A stretch of 64,000 bases of DNA from Pseudomonas nicosulfuronedens (GCF_005877905.1 NZ_SWDV01000010.1:186001-250000); one strand, 5' to 3'. Shown: positions 33,035 through 43,810, numbered from the stretch's first letter. Numbers and translations: made by a program. The notes: generated by a model not told the origin, from the letters alone.

Positions 33035-34513
33035 ATGGCCGCCTGGATCCGCGACATTTCCCTCAAGTACAAATTCTGGGCCGTCAACGCGGTCGCCTTC
33101 GTCACCACCCTGCTGCTGGTGTTGTTCGCCATGCACCAGGAACTCGACGGGCGCAACCAGCAGGCACGCCAGGGTGCCGAAGCCCAGTCCCAGTTGCTGA
33201 AGAACTGGCCGGCAGGTGCGGCTCTGCCGACGTCGCCGAACCTCGTCAGCTTCGCCAGCGGCAGCGCACCGCAGATTGCCGGTATCGACGGCTCCGCCCT
33301 TGCGCGCGCCAACGGCTGGGTTGACCTGCAGGGCGCGCAGAGCCGCCAGGCAACGCTGGCCGGCGCCTACGTACAGGACATCGGCAACGGTCAGCGCGTC
33401 GCCGTGCTGGCCCCCGGTGGCGATTTCTGGAGCGTCTTCGAGGACCGCGCCCTACCCTTCGCCGGCGCCGTGCTGGTGCTGATGCTGGCGTTGCTGGCGG
33501 CCTCGCAATTGCTGATCCGCTTCATCCTCACTCACTTGCTGACCCTGCGCGACGTGATGCTCCATGTCGAGAAGAGCGGCGACCTGGCCGCCCGCGTCCC
33601 GCTGGAAAGCCGAGACGAAGTCGGCCAGATGGCCACTGCGTTCAATGCCATGCAGGCGGGCTACCAGCGCGTGGTCGGTACCGTTGCCCAGGCCGCCGGC
33701 CGCCTCGACGAAGGCGCACGCAGCCTCGCCAGCAGCATGGGCCAGGTGCGCCAGGGCATGCTCGGCCAGCAGAGCGAGACCGACCAGGCCGCCACCGCAA
33801 TCAACGAGATGTCCACCACCGTCCACCACATTGCGCAGCACGCTGCCGATACCCGAGACCAGTCGCAGGAAGCCGACCGCCTGGCCGGCAATGGCCAGCA
33901 GGTGGTTGGTCGCGTCGGCCAGTCCATCGCCGGTTTGTCCCAGGGCGTGCAGCAGACTGCCGAAATGATCCAGCAGCTGGCACAGGACAGCCACAAGATC
34001 AGCAGCGTGGTCAGCGTGATCCACGGCATCGCCGAGCAGACCAACCTGCTTGCCCTCAACGCCGCTATCGAGGCCGCCCGCGCCGGCGAGATGGGACGTG
34101 GCTTCGCCGTGGTTGCCGATGAAGTGCGCAACCTCGCCAAGCGCGTACAGGATTCCACCGACGAGATCACCCAGATGATCAACGCGCTGCAATCCGGCAC
34201 CCGCGACGCCGTCGAATTCATGCAGGAAAGCTCGATCAAGGCCGACGGCTGCGTCGAGGAAGCCCGCGAGGCCGGCGAAGCCCTGGCGGCCATCGCTTCC
34301 GCCGTTGCGCTGATGCGCGAGAGCAACACCCAGATCGCCGTGGCCGCCGAGCAACAGAGCCAGGTGGCCGAGGAAATGACCCGTTCGGTCGTGGGCATCC
34401 GCGACGTTACCGAGCACACCGTGCAGCAGACCGTCGATTCGGCCGGCACCAGCCACCAGCTGGCGGATCTCGCCGGCGAACTCAGCCGCGCCATCCGCCA
34501 GCTGCGCCTGTAA
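33035..34513 (+). CDS. Methyl-accepting chemotaxis protein
   Basis: 492 residues. First transmembrane helix at about 14-32, a short periplasmic region of about 105 residues, second helix near 140-165, then HAMP and the cytoplasmic signalling helices. The hairpin tip is [22 protein letters not shown] followed by [17 protein letters not shown]. The periplasmic domain is too short for a dCache sensor, and its ligand is unknown. The ATG at 33035 follows AAGAAGAG; the ORF extends to 32966. A sigma-28 promoter match ties it to the flagellar regulon. Confidence 0.94.
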   Translation: MAAWIRDISLKYKFWAVNAVAFVTTLLLVLFAMHQELDGRNQQARQGAEAQSQLLKNWPAGAALPTSPNLVSFASGSAPQIAGIDGSALARANGWVDLQGAQSRQATLAGAYVQDIGNGQRVAVLAPGGDFWSVFEDRALPFAGAVLVLMLALLAASQLLIRFILTHLLTLRDVMLHVEKSGDLAARVPLESRDEVGQMATAFNAMQAGYQRVVGTVAQAAGRLDEGARSLASSMGQVRQGMLGQQSETDQAATAINEMSTTVHHIAQHAADTRDQSQEADRLAGNGQQVVGRVGQSIAGLSQGVQQTAEMIQQLAQDSHKISSVVSVIHGIAEQTNLLALNAAIEAARAGEMGRGFAVVADEVRNLAKRVQDSTDEITQMINALQSGTRDAVEFMQESSIKADGCVEEAREAGEALAAIASAVALMRESNTQIAVAAEQQSQVAEEMTRSVVGIRDVTEHTVQQTVDSAGTSHQLADLAGELSRAIRQLRL

Positions 34514-34583
34514 TTCCTATCACCCGCATAGCCTGCGCCCATTGGCGCGGGTTTCGGGGCTGCACCTAGACTGCTGATATTCC

Positions 34584-34605
34584 GCCCGCCTGCACTCAGG
34601 CGGGC
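34584..34605 (+). terminator. Stem-loop before the Mpo1-like gene
   Basis: GCCCGCCTG-CACT-CAGGCGGGC, 9-bp perfect stem ending 23 bases before the next start, with TTCTC after it. It is either the MCP terminator (a weaker GC hairpin also lies at 34532-34550) or a 5' leader structure. Confidence 0.5.
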
Positions 34606-34628
34606 TTCTCAGCCTCGGGAGCTGCACC

Positions 34629-34988
34629 ATGGGCAAACGTCACCCCAATCTCCTCGCCTGGCAGTGGCAAGGCTACGCCGCCAACCACCGCAACCCGACC
34701 AACCTGGCGCTGCATATCATCGCCGTGCCGCTGTTCATCCTCGGCGCACTAACGCTGCTCAGCGGGCTGTTCAGCCTGAGCCTGACAACGATCCTGCTGG
34801 GCGTGATCGGCATGGTCGCCTCACTGGCCATCCAGGGTCGCGGGCACAAACTCGAGGAGCAACCGCCCGAACCCTTCAGCGACCGCAAGGATGCTGTCAG
34901 TCGGCTGCTGGTCGAGCAGTTCGTCACCTTCCCCCGCTTCGTCCTGAGCGGTGCCTGGTGGCGCGCCTGGCGTAATCGCCGGCGCTGA
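34629..34988 (+). CDS. DUF962 / Mpo1-like membrane protein
   Basis: 119 residues with two central transmembrane helices. The family signature NHRNPTNLALHIIAVPLFILG is complete. In yeast, Mpo1 is an iron-dependent dioxygenase that shortens 2-hydroxy fatty acids; the invariant His residues of the motif fit metal binding. Whether the bacterial protein has this activity is not established. ATG 34629 is preceded by GGGAGCTG. Confidence 0.82.
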   Translation: MGKRHPNLLAWQWQGYAANHRNPTNLALHIIAVPLFILGALTLLSGLFSLSLTTILLGVIGMVASLAIQGRGHKLEEQPPEPFSDRKDAVSRLLVEQFVTFPRFVLSGAWWRAWRNRRR

Positions 34989-35082
34989 GCCGGCCGTAAC
35001 AACAGGGCGCGGCATTTCGGCCATTCAAGTACCCGGCAGGTTCGCCGATATAATCGTCGAGATTTCGTCACGAGCTGTTGAG

Positions 35083-35589
35083 ATGTCAGCTTTTCGCCAT
35101 TTTATTGGCATTTTTGCCTGCCTGTTTATTGTCACGCCCGCGCACTCTGCCCCGGAACCGGCGGCCGAGCGCACCGTGCTGACCATCGCAGTGAAGGGCC
35201 AGCCGCAGCTCCTGCGCCACTACAGTCTGCGCGACCTGGAAGCGCTGCCGCAGACCGAGCGGCGCTCCATGCTTCCTGACGAATTCCGGGTCTATGGCTG
35301 GCAGGGCGTGCGCCTCAGCACCCTGCTCGCCCTGCTCGCCGGCTTCGAACGCACCGAGACCCAACGCCTGCGAGTCGAGGCACTGAACGACTATTCCGCC
35401 CTGATTCCACTGAGCGACCTCGACGCCTTCGATCCTATCCTCGCCTACCGCCGCGACGGCCAAGCCATCGGCATCGCCGAGCGTGGCCCGCTGTTCGTCA
35501 TCTATCCGATGGTCGATCACCCGGAGTTGCGGACCCAGGTCTACTTCAACCGCACCGTCTGGCAGGTAAGCCGCATTACCCTGGAGTGA
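35083..35589 (+). CDS. Exported molybdopterin-oxidoreductase-fold (SUOX-like) small protein
   Basis: 168 residues. Signal peptide MSAFRHFIGIFACLFIVTPAHS. The mature part (LLRHYSLRDLEALPQTERR, VYGWQGVRLSTLLALLAG, RLRVEALNDYSALIPLSDL, GPLFVIYPMVDHPEL) resembles a truncated oxidoreductase molybdopterin-binding domain, with no visible Mo-ligating Cys. The stop overlaps the GTG start of the diguanylate cyclase gene (35586), so the two are translationally coupled. A role as a periplasmic partner of that cyclase is inferred from coupling only. Confidence 0.72.
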   Translation: MSAFRHFIGIFACLFIVTPAHSAPEPAAERTVLTIAVKGQPQLLRHYSLRDLEALPQTERRSMLPDEFRVYGWQGVRLSTLLALLAGFERTETQRLRVEALNDYSALIPLSDLDAFDPILAYRRDGQAIGIAERGPLFVIYPMVDHPELRTQVYFNRTVWQVSRITLE

Positions 35590-37166
35590 TCGCCGTGCCC
35601 CCGCAGCCTCCCAGGCGGCGCTATCGCCGCCTGACCGTCATCATCCTCAGCGGCCTTATCGCTGCGCTGACCGCCGGCGCCGGCGCGGCTCTGCTGCTGG
35701 TGCACCAGCACGTCCGCCAGCTGGCCCACCCCGATGCCCACAGCGAACTGTGGCAGGCCTACCAGTTACGCGCCGAGCTGGAACGCTCACTGAACAGTGC
35801 CCGGCAGGTACTCGCCGGCAAGAGTGACAGCGACGCCCTGGCAACGCGCGTTGAAGTGCTCGCCAGCCTCCTGCCGCCGCTGCGTACCACGCCCGTCTAC
35901 AACTACCTGGTCGTGCCGCGTCCGGAAGTGCAGGTAACACTGGAGACGATCCAGCATCTGAGCGACGCCTGGCTCAGGCGCGCGCCCTGGGGCCAGCCGG
36001 CGGCTGCGAAGGTCCTGGCCGGCGAGATGCTGCGTGAACTGCCGCCCCTGCTCGAACCCGCCCACGAACTGGTGGTGGTCACCAACATCGCACTGACCAA
36101 CTACATGGACGCCGAGCGCCAGGACCTGCAACGCGCCTTCAACCTGCTGGCCTGGGTGCTCTTCGGCCTCGGCCTGTGCAGTGTGCTGCTGGCCCTGCGG
36201 GTGATTGCCAACTCACGGCGCAAGCTGCAGCTCACCCAGCGCCTGCACGACCTCAACCAGTCGCTGGAGCAACGCGTCGAACAGCGCACCCAGGAACTGA
36301 GCGAGCGCAAGGCGCTGCTGCGTTACATCCTCGACACCAGCCCCAGCGATGTGGCGCTGCTCAGCGACGAGGACTCCCGCGCCCATTACGTCAGCCCCCG
36401 CCTGCTGCAGCGCACCGGTATCCACCCGGACGAACCCTTCACCCTGCATCGGCTGTTCGACGATCCCGACGAGGAAGCGCGCTTCCGTCAATCACTGACC
36501 GACCATGGCCAGCTGGACAGCTGGGAAACCCGTCTGGCGGGCAATCCCGCCTACTGGGCGATTGTCTGGGCGCGCAAGATGGAAGTGGAGGGCCGCCCCG
36601 CCTCGCTGGTCTGGAGCTTCGACATCAACCAGCGCAAAGCCATGGAGCAGGAGCTGCGCCTGCTGGCCACCACTGACCCGCTGACCGGCCTGCAGAACCG
36701 CCATGCCTTTGTCAAACGCGGGGTCGCGCTGCTCAAGAGCGCGCAGCGCTATGAGCGCCAGTGCGCAGCGCTGATGCTGGACATCGACTTCTTCAAGCCG
36801 ATCAACGACACCCACGGCCACGCCTTCGGCGACGCCGTGCTGCAAGCCGTGGCGAAGGAGCTGACGCAAGGGTTGCGCGAGGTGGATCTGCTCGGCCGCC
36901 TCGGTGGCGAGGAGTTTGCCGCGATTCTGCCGGAGACCGACTTGCAGCAGGCGCTGCAAGTTGCCGAGCGGGTGCGCAACAGCGTGCAGGCGCTGTCCTT
37001 CACCAGCGAGGACGGTAGCCGCGTGCGCCTGACCCTGAGCATCGGCGTGGCCGCACGCCGCGAAGGTGAACTTCGTCTGGAAGACCTGCTGGCCCGCGCC
37101 GACCGCGCCCTGTACCGGGCCAAGGCCGGCGGGCGCAATCGCACCGAGACCGCGCCCGGCCTCTAG
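35586..37166 (+). CDS. Membrane-bound diguanylate cyclase (PAS-GGDEF)
   Basis: 526 residues. A transmembrane helix near 15-40, a periplasmic region, and a second helix near 182-203 lead to a coiled coil and a PAS-like region (about 260-360). The GGDEF domain has active-site GGEEF at 440-444 and an inhibitory RxxD site REVD at 431-434, five residues before it. It should make c-di-GMP under product inhibition. The start is GTG 35586 overlapping the previous stop; GTG 35595 is an alternative. Tight coupling to the upstream exported protein suggests a sensor pair. Confidence 0.93.
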   Translation: MIAVPPQPPRRRYRRLTVIILSGLIAALTAGAGAALLLVHQHVRQLAHPDAHSELWQAYQLRAELERSLNSARQVLAGKSDSDALATRVEVLASLLPPLRTTPVYNYLVVPRPEVQVTLETIQHLSDAWLRRAPWGQPAAAKVLAGEMLRELPPLLEPAHELVVVTNIALTNYMDAERQDLQRAFNLLAWVLFGLGLCSVLLALRVIANSRRKLQLTQRLHDLNQSLEQRVEQRTQELSERKALLRYILDTSPSDVALLSDEDSRAHYVSPRLLQRTGIHPDEPFTLHRLFDDPDEEARFRQSLTDHGQLDSWETRLAGNPAYWAIVWARKMEVEGRPASLVWSFDINQRKAMEQELRLLATTDPLTGLQNRHAFVKRGVALLKSAQRYERQCAALMLDIDFFKPINDTHGHAFGDAVLQAVAKELTQGLREVDLLGRLGGEEFAAILPETDLQQALQVAERVRNSVQALSFTSEDGSRVRLTLSIGVAARREGELRLEDLLARADRALYRAKAGGRNRTETAPGL

Positions 37167-37177
37167 CTGGAGAGCGA

Positions 37178-37978
37178 CTAGCCGAAGATGGTCACCGTCT
37201 GCCGGCCGATCGCCAGGAGCTGGCCATCCGCCGACCAGGTCTGCGCCGCAATATGCCCGTAGCCATCGCGGGCATGCTCGATCGTCGCCAGGTACTGGCA
37301 CCAGGCATTGGCCGGCATCGACGGCAGTGGCTGGACGAACTCCACGGTCCAGGTCAGCGAGCTGGAGGGTGCTGGCGTTTTCAGGTGCGGCAGGTTGGCC
37401 GGCGGCCAGGCGTCGATCAGCGCCAGCAGGTGGCTGACTTCCATCGGTTCCTCGCCCACGTCATCGCCACGGAAGCGCATCCAGCCGCCCATCTCGCGCT
37501 CGCGGCTGGCGGAGAACGGCATATGCCCGACCGCCCAGCGCATGGCGATGTTCTGGGTGAAGGCCGGCATCAGCTTGCGAATGTAGGGCAGCTCCTGGCA
37601 GTCCTCGACAGTCTTGAAGGCCGGTGGCGGCAAGCCGTCCATCTGCACACTGGACTCGCGCGACACGCCGAAGCTGCCCTGGGCCAGCAACACCACCTGA
37701 CCGTTCTGCACGGCGCGGCAGAACACCTGGCTGACCGACTTGCCCTCGCGCAGGACTTCCGCCTCGAAGCTCACCGGCACTTCCACCTCGATGGGGCCGA
37801 CGAAGGTGATCGCCAGCGAACGCACCGGCCGCCCAGCCTCAGCCACCGAAGCCATGGCCTCGTAGGCCAGCGCCGCCACCAGGCCGCCGAAACTCGCACG
37901 GCCCTGGGCCCAGGCGGCAGGGATGACGATGGATAACGGCGCGGCGCGCACCGCCCGGAGCATTTCGCTGAAGGACAT
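37178..37978 (-). CDS. Acyl-CoA thioesterase family protein (double hot-dog)
   Basis: 266 residues. The N-terminal hot-dog block FGGLVAALAYEAMASVAEAGRPVRSLAITFVGPIEV and the C-terminal block (SSLTWTVEFVQPLP, GYGHIAAQTWSADGQLLAIGRQTVTIF) match TesB-like tandem hot-dog thioesterases. ATG 37978 has AAGGAAG upstream; a TTG at 37984 is possible. It converges with the diguanylate cyclase gene with only 11 bases between stops. Substrate not known. Confidence 0.87.
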   Translation of the reverse strand: MSFSEMLRAVRAAPLSIVIPAAWAQGRASFGGLVAALAYEAMASVAEAGRPVRSLAITFVGPIEVEVPVSFEAEVLREGKSVSQVFCRAVQNGQVVLLAQGSFGVSRESSVQMDGLPPPAFKTVEDCQELPYIRKLMPAFTQNIAMRWAVGHMPFSASREREMGGWMRFRGDDVGEEPMEVSHLLALIDAWPPANLPHLKTPAPSSSLTWTVEFVQPLPSMPANAWCQYLATIEHARDGYGHIAAQTWSADGQLLAIGRQTVTIFG

Positions 37979-38089
37979 GGTCAACTTCCTTGGGGCTTCT
38001 GGAAAATGGCAGCAGGTTGCGATCTTAGGGGTAGAGGCAACCCCGGCAAACCATCCAAAGCCTTGTCCCTTGCAGGAAATGCCCCGTCA

Positions 38090-38860
38090 TCAATGGCCTC
38101 TATGCAGTGCCTTCTCCAGGGCCTCCAGGCTCTCGTCGGCGAGGCGCTCGGCGAGGTCGTGGCGGGCATTCCAGTGGGGTTGCAGCGGCATCAGGTCCAG
38201 CTCGCGTTCGCTGCGGATCAGCCATTGCTCGTAGTCATGCCAGTCGCCCAGGGCCGATTGCGCGTCCTTCAGCGGCGCCAGCAGGCGTTGCGGCACGGCG
38301 GACTCCTTCGGGTAGGCCTCCAGCGAATAGCGCACCCGCTTGATCAGCAGGCGCAGGCGATGACGGTCGTGGTCTGGGTCTTTCAGGGCATCACGCAGCT
38401 TCTGCCATTCTCTGGCCAGGCGCTTCTCCACCTTGCCATGCAGCCCCTTGAGCACGCCGTGGCGCTCGGAGGTTCGCCACAGTTGTGGCCAGCCATCCAG
38501 GCGCATCATCAGGCGCTCCCACTGCGGGCTGGCAAGTAGCGTGGCGTAGCCGGAGATCAACGCGGGCCGGCGCAGTGCGGCGGCACGCTCGTAGCCTTCG
38601 GCCTCCAGCACCGGCAGCAGTACTTCCAGATCGCGCAGCGGGCCGCTGAGCCGGCCCATGTCGCCCAGCGCCTGCTCCAGCTCGTCGATACCGGGCATGC
38701 CCCTCACCGGGTGCAGCAGACTGCGCAGCCGGCGTACGGCGATGCGCAGGTCGTGCAGTGCTTCAGGGTCGGACTCGGCCTTCAGGCGGGAGGACGCGGC
38801 GAACAAGGCGACCTCCTGCTCGATCAGATGGCTCACCAGGTAATCGCTGAAGGAGGTCAC
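38090..38860 (-). CDS. CHAD-domain protein
   Basis: 256 residues from GTG 38860, which has GGAG 7 bases upstream and begins VTSFSDYLVSHL; the open frame to 38986 carries no family sequence. Conserved histidines and arginines of CHAD are visible (LHDLRIAVRRLRSLL near residue 37, RHRLRLLIKRVRYSLEAY near 170, LGDWHDYEQWL). CHAD domains bind inorganic polyphosphate granules. No CYTH or ppk partner is adjacent. Confidence 0.88.
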   Translation of the reverse strand: MTSFSDYLVSHLIEQEVALFAASSRLKAESDPEALHDLRIAVRRLRSLLHPVRGMPGIDELEQALGDMGRLSGPLRDLEVLLPVLEAEGYERAAALRRPALISGYATLLASPQWERLMMRLDGWPQLWRTSERHGVLKGLHGKVEKRLAREWQKLRDALKDPDHDRHRLRLLIKRVRYSLEAYPKESAVPQRLLAPLKDAQSALGDWHDYEQWLIRSERELDLMPLQPHWNARHDLAERLADESLEALEKALHRGH

Positions 38861-38928
38861 GGCAGGCTCCACTCGAGGGTTGAAATAACAGGTTAGCCCC
38901 CACCAACGAAGCGGCAAGGGCCGTGATG

Positions 38929-40944
38929 TCACGTTCCGTTTCCGCGTGAAATCCGTAGGCGCCAGGGCAACTCTCGGCGCAGGCATGCCAAGTGCTCACG
39001 CAGCTCGGCAGGCGATGAAGCGGCACCGCCGTAACGCTGTTTTTCGAAGGCATCCAGATAACTGCGGATTGCCTGAGCGTGGGCCGGCAAAACCTTGATG
39101 GCACGACGACAGAAATCCCGCGCGCCCTCACCCGGCTCGCGACGCACGCCCAGCGGCGCGAGCATTCGCTCGAAGCGCTGGAAGCTGCGCAACGGGACAT
39201 CGGTGGTGCGCCGCCAGGGCTTGAACAGCACCAGCGCCAGCAAGCCCAGCATCACGCCGGCGCCGACCACCAGCAAGGCACCGACCCATTGCCGGTCCAG
39301 CCCCCCGAACCAGCGCTTCAACATGTCGCCCTGTTGTTCGGCCTGGTAGCCCAGCACCCAGCGCTGCCAGCCATAGTTGACGTCGTCCCAGGCCATGCGC
39401 AGCTGGTTGAGCAGCGCGAAGTTGCGGTAGCGCAGGGGCGAAAACGGGTCGGACTCCAGGAAGCTGCCTTCCTGGCTCATGGCCGCTTCCAGCCCCTGCT
39501 CGATACGTTCGGGAGCCACGGCCCCCGTTGGGTCGACCCGCGTCCAGCCCCGGCCACGCTGCCAGTACTCCACCCAGGCGTGGGCGTCGAACTGACGGAT
39601 CGCCAGGTAATTGCCCGAGGGGCTGGCCTCGCCACCCTGGTAGCCGGTAACTACGCGAGCTGGAATGCCGGCTGCGCGCAGGACGAAGGTCATGGCGCCG
39701 GCGTAGTGCTCGCAGAAGCCGGCGCGGGTGTCGAACAGAAAACCGTCGATGCGCTCCGGGCCGGCATCCGGCGGACGCAGTGTGTAACGGAACGGCTGCT
39801 CGCGCAGGTGCCGGAGCATCGCCTGCACCAGCTCCTCAGGTTGCGGGTAGCGTTCGCGCAGTTGCTGTGCCCAGGCGCGAGCCCGTGGGTTGCCGCCCTG
39901 TGGCAAGGCAAGGTTGATCCGTTGCGCGCGGACGGCGTCATCAGGCTCCAGCTGCGCGTCCGGCCAGGAGGTGGCGCGGTACAGCAGCCCCTGGCGAACC
40001 GGCAGGCGCCGCTCCAGGTGGAAGTCGCTCATCATTCGCGCATCGCCCAGGCTGGTCTGCGCCACATCCAGGGCAAACAGCCAGGGGCGACCGTTGGGCT
40101 CCATGATCACCTGGTACTGCAAGGGCTGACCCTGCTGCCGCCATTGAGGCGCAAGATCGCCACGCTGGAACGCCGTGCTCCAGCGCACACCATCGAACCG
40201 CTCCAGGGTCAACGCGCGCCAGTACAGCTGCGAGTGCGGCGGCGGCTGGCCGTCGAAGCTCACCCGAAATGCCAGCGCGGGGGACTGGCTCAGCTCGACC
40301 ATGTCCCCTGGCGCCATGCTGTCGCTCAGCCCGGTCATGGCCTTGTCGCCCGGCAGCGGCAACGACCACAACGGCCCCATGCGCGGGAACAGCAGGAACA
40401 TCAGCAGCATCAGCGGCAAGGCTTGCAGCAGCAGACCGGCAGCCAGACGCAGGGTCGGCATCGGGCGTGCGGCGAAGCCGCTCTGCTGCAACCCGATGGC
40501 CGCGGCCAGCAGGGCCAGCACCGGTAGCAGGCTGAAGGCGGCAGCAATGATGTCGTCCTGGAAGAGATAGCTGGTGGTCACCGCGAAGAAGCCCAGCAGG
40601 ATCAGCACCCACGCATCGCGGCGGGTCTTGAGCTCCACCAGCTTGACCACGAAGGCGGCGATCAGCAGCACCACACCGGCATCCAGCCCGATCAGTGAAC
40701 CACGGGAAAACCACACACCCAACCCGGCCGCCGCCACCAGCGCCAGTTTGGCGAGGCCACTGGGATAGCTGGCACGCATGCGGAACACCTGGATGCGCCA
40801 GGCGGCGCAACCCAACCAGAGGGCGACGATCCACAGCGGCAGGTGCTCCAGATGCGGAATGATCACCACCGCCTGGGCCACCAGCAGCCAGGTCAGGGCC
40901 ACCCGCGGGATGGGCTGGACGGTAACGGCGGCCACCCGGCTCAT
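38929..40944 (-). CDS. tgpA: TgpA, membrane-bound transglutaminase-like protein
   Basis: 671 residues. An N-terminal block of several transmembrane helices (to about 190) is followed by a periplasmic transglutaminase core, a helix near 575-595 and a cytoplasmic tail (DUF4129). The catalytic triad is Cys411 (RAGFCEHYA), His455 (FDAHAWVEY) and Asp471 (RVDPTGAV), with the same spacing as in P. aeruginosa TgpA, which is reported essential. The ATG overlaps the stop of the DUF58 gene (ATGA), so translation is coupled in a moxR-DUF58-tgpA operon. Confidence 0.95.
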   Translation of the reverse strand: MSRVAAVTVQPIPRVALTWLLVAQAVVIIPHLEHLPLWIVALWLGCAAWRIQVFRMRASYPSGLAKLALVAAAGLGVWFSRGSLIGLDAGVVLLIAAFVVKLVELKTRRDAWVLILLGFFAVTTSYLFQDDIIAAAFSLLPVLALLAAAIGLQQSGFAARPMPTLRLAAGLLLQALPLMLLMFLLFPRMGPLWSLPLPGDKAMTGLSDSMAPGDMVELSQSPALAFRVSFDGQPPPHSQLYWRALTLERFDGVRWSTAFQRGDLAPQWRQQGQPLQYQVIMEPNGRPWLFALDVAQTSLGDARMMSDFHLERRLPVRQGLLYRATSWPDAQLEPDDAVRAQRINLALPQGGNPRARAWAQQLRERYPQPEELVQAMLRHLREQPFRYTLRPPDAGPERIDGFLFDTRAGFCEHYAGAMTFVLRAAGIPARVVTGYQGGEASPSGNYLAIRQFDAHAWVEYWQRGRGWTRVDPTGAVAPERIEQGLEAAMSQEGSFLESDPFSPLRYRNFALLNQLRMAWDDVNYGWQRWVLGYQAEQQGDMLKRWFGGLDRQWVGALLVVGAGVMLGLLALVLFKPWRRTTDVPLRSFQRFERMLAPLGVRREPGEGARDFCRRAIKVLPAHAQAIRSYLDAFEKQRYGGAASSPAELREHLACLRRELPWRLRISRGNGT

Positions 40945-41894
40945 CGTTTCGTCCCATGCAAGGCGAGCGCCCGCAGGCAGGCATCGCGATGGGCATCGTC
41001 CAGGCCAACCGCAAGCTGCGCATCCGGCAGGCGCAGCCCGAAGGGCTGCTGGCGCAACGACAATTGCAGGACCCAGTAGCAAAGGCGCGACAAGCGCCCC
41101 TCGGTGTCGCCGCCCAGGCTGTTGAACTCCAGCCAGACGTTGCGCCCGGCCAGCGCGGAGAAGTCCTTCACCAGCAACCCTTGGCCACGCGAATAAGCCT
41201 TCCAGTGCAGGCGGCGGCGCGAGTCGCCGGGCTGGTAGGGCCTCAGCCCCTGGTAATCATCGACGCCGCGCCCACTGGGGCGCACGCCCTCTTCATCGTT
41301 TTCCGCCGGGCCGGCTTCCAGCGGCAGGTCGCCGGGCTGTGGGTGCGGATACACCAGCACCGACTGATCCAGATCGACCCAGCTCCAGGCCACCAGCAGC
41401 CCCAACGGGAAACGGCTTTCCACGCGCAGTCGGCCGGGGCGCAACCAGCCACGTCGCTGCGCCGTCATCGTGAGCAGCACTTCTTCGGCGTGGTCTGCCG
41501 CGACATCGGCGAACTGCATGCGCTCGGCCTCCCAGCCCAGGCCGATGGCCTGCCGGGCGCGCCCTTCGCCTTCCAGGCGTACGCGAAACGCCGCCTGCTC
41601 ACCGACGAACACCGGCTGTGCGCCGAGCGCCGTCAGCCGCAGCCCACCCAGGTTCCGGTAGGTGTGCAGGATGGCGACGATGAACAGCGAGAGCAGCAGG
41701 AAGGTCAGGCCGTAGGCCAGGCTGTTCTGGTAATTGATCGCCGTGAGCAGCATCAGCAGCAGGGCGACGCCGAACGCCATACCCTGGCGGGTGGGAATGA
41801 TGAAAATGCGTCGCTGGTTGAGTTGCAACGACGGTGACGGCGGTATGCGCCGGGCTATCCAGCTCTGCCACAGCGGCCTGACCCTGACGAGCAT
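40941..41894 (-). CDS. DUF58-domain membrane protein of the moxR-tgpA operon
   Basis: 317 residues. Two transmembrane helices at about 39-78, a beta-rich middle, and the DUF58 block GVDDYQGLRPYQPGDSRRRLHWKAYSR with LLVKDFSALAGRNVWLEFN (von Willebrand A-like). DUF58 proteins act with MoxR ATPases as chaperone-type pairs. ATG 41894 starts 10 bases after the moxR stop, and its own stop overlaps the tgpA start. A role in folding or activating TgpA is inferred from the operon. Confidence 0.92.
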   Translation of the reverse strand: MLVRVRPLWQSWIARRIPPSPSLQLNQRRIFIIPTRQGMAFGVALLLMLLTAINYQNSLAYGLTFLLLSLFIVAILHTYRNLGGLRLTALGAQPVFVGEQAAFRVRLEGEGRARQAIGLGWEAERMQFADVAADHAEEVLLTMTAQRRGWLRPGRLRVESRFPLGLLVAWSWVDLDQSVLVYPHPQPGDLPLEAGPAENDEEGVRPSGRGVDDYQGLRPYQPGDSRRRLHWKAYSRGQGLLVKDFSALAGRNVWLEFNSLGGDTEGRLSRLCYWVLQLSLRQQPFGLRLPDAQLAVGLDDAHRDACLRALALHGTKR

Positions 41895-41904
41895 GGCATG
41901 CCCC

Positions 41905-42822
<918 letters not shown>

Positions 42823-42935
42823 CCTGACCCTCTCATCCCCGGAAAACTCCGATCCTACTGGTCCAGGACAGAGCATCAAAGGCTTCGACACATTTAGTCC
42901 GCAATCTGTGATGTAGAGCTGTGATCCAGAGCGCC

Positions 42936-43796
42936 TCAACGACCCAGCAGGCGCTCCGCCAGCCAACTCGCGGCCGGCCCCAGCCGACGCTGGCGCGACC
43001 AGATGACATCCACCGCCACCCGGCGCGGCCAGCCGGCGACCTTCAGCTCCTGCATACGTCCGCCGGCGAAGCGTCCTACCATCCAGCTGGGCAATTCGAT
43101 CCATCCGAATCCCAGCACCGCCATGTCCAGCAACAGCAGGTAGTTCGGTGCGCTCCAGCAGCGTCCACCGAGCATCGGCGCCGCGTCATCCAGATAGGTA
43201 TTCAGGCGCAGCGCACGGTAAGCCAGCAGGTCTTCGCGCTCCACGCGTTCGCGGCCGGCCAGCGGATGGTCGCGGCTGACGAAGAGACCGAACTCGGCTT
43301 GCTCGCTCAAGGTCGCCGAGCTGATGTCCGGCGCGTAATCCTTCTGTGCGGCGAGCAACCCCAGGCTGGCGCGTCCCTGGACGACCAGATCGAGCACGTC
43401 GCTGTCCTCGGCGATCAGCCATTCGAATTCCAGGTCCGGGTAGCGTGCATCGATCTCCGCCAGGCGCGCCTCGAATTCGGCGGATTGGTAGGTGTCCGAC
43501 ATCGCCAGGGTTACTCGTGACTCCAATCCTCCGACGAGCTGATGGGCAAGCTGTCCGAGGCGATCGTTCGCCATCAACACCTCTTCGACTCGCCCGAGCA
43601 ACGCATGACCGGCCTCGGTCAACTGCGGCTGGCGGCTGCTGCGGTCGAACAGGGTCAGGCCGAGGTCGATTTCCAGGCGGGCGATGGCCTCGCTGACGGT
43701 GGACTGGCTCTTGCCCAGCTTGCGCGCGGCGGCGCTGAACGAGCCCAGACAGGCCGCCTCGGCGAAGGCCTGCAGGGATTCGGGGGAGTATTGCAT
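42936..43796 (-). CDS. LysR-family transcriptional regulator
   Basis: 286 residues. Helix-turn-helix CLGSFSAAARKLGKSQSTVSEA, then LEIDLGLTLFDRSSRQPQLTEAG; effector domain with VTLAMSDTYQSAEFEARLAE. ATG 43796 has GAGGGTGCC upstream and is preferred to the ATG at 43814. It is divergent from a PACE efflux gene, with a palindromic box between them, so regulation of that pump is likely. P. aeruginosa has a regulator at a similar location. Confidence 0.91.
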   Translation of the reverse strand: MQYSPESLQAFAEAACLGSFSAAARKLGKSQSTVSEAIARLEIDLGLTLFDRSSRQPQLTEAGHALLGRVEEVLMANDRLGQLAHQLVGGLESRVTLAMSDTYQSAEFEARLAEIDARYPDLEFEWLIAEDSDVLDLVVQGRASLGLLAAQKDYAPDISSATLSEQAEFGLFVSRDHPLAGRERVEREDLLAYRALRLNTYLDDAAPMLGGRCWSAPNYLLLLDMAVLGFGWIELPSWMVGRFAGGRMQELKVAGWPRRVAVDVIWSRQRRLGPAASWLAERLLGR

Positions 43797-43810
43797 CGTG
43801 GCACCCTCTT

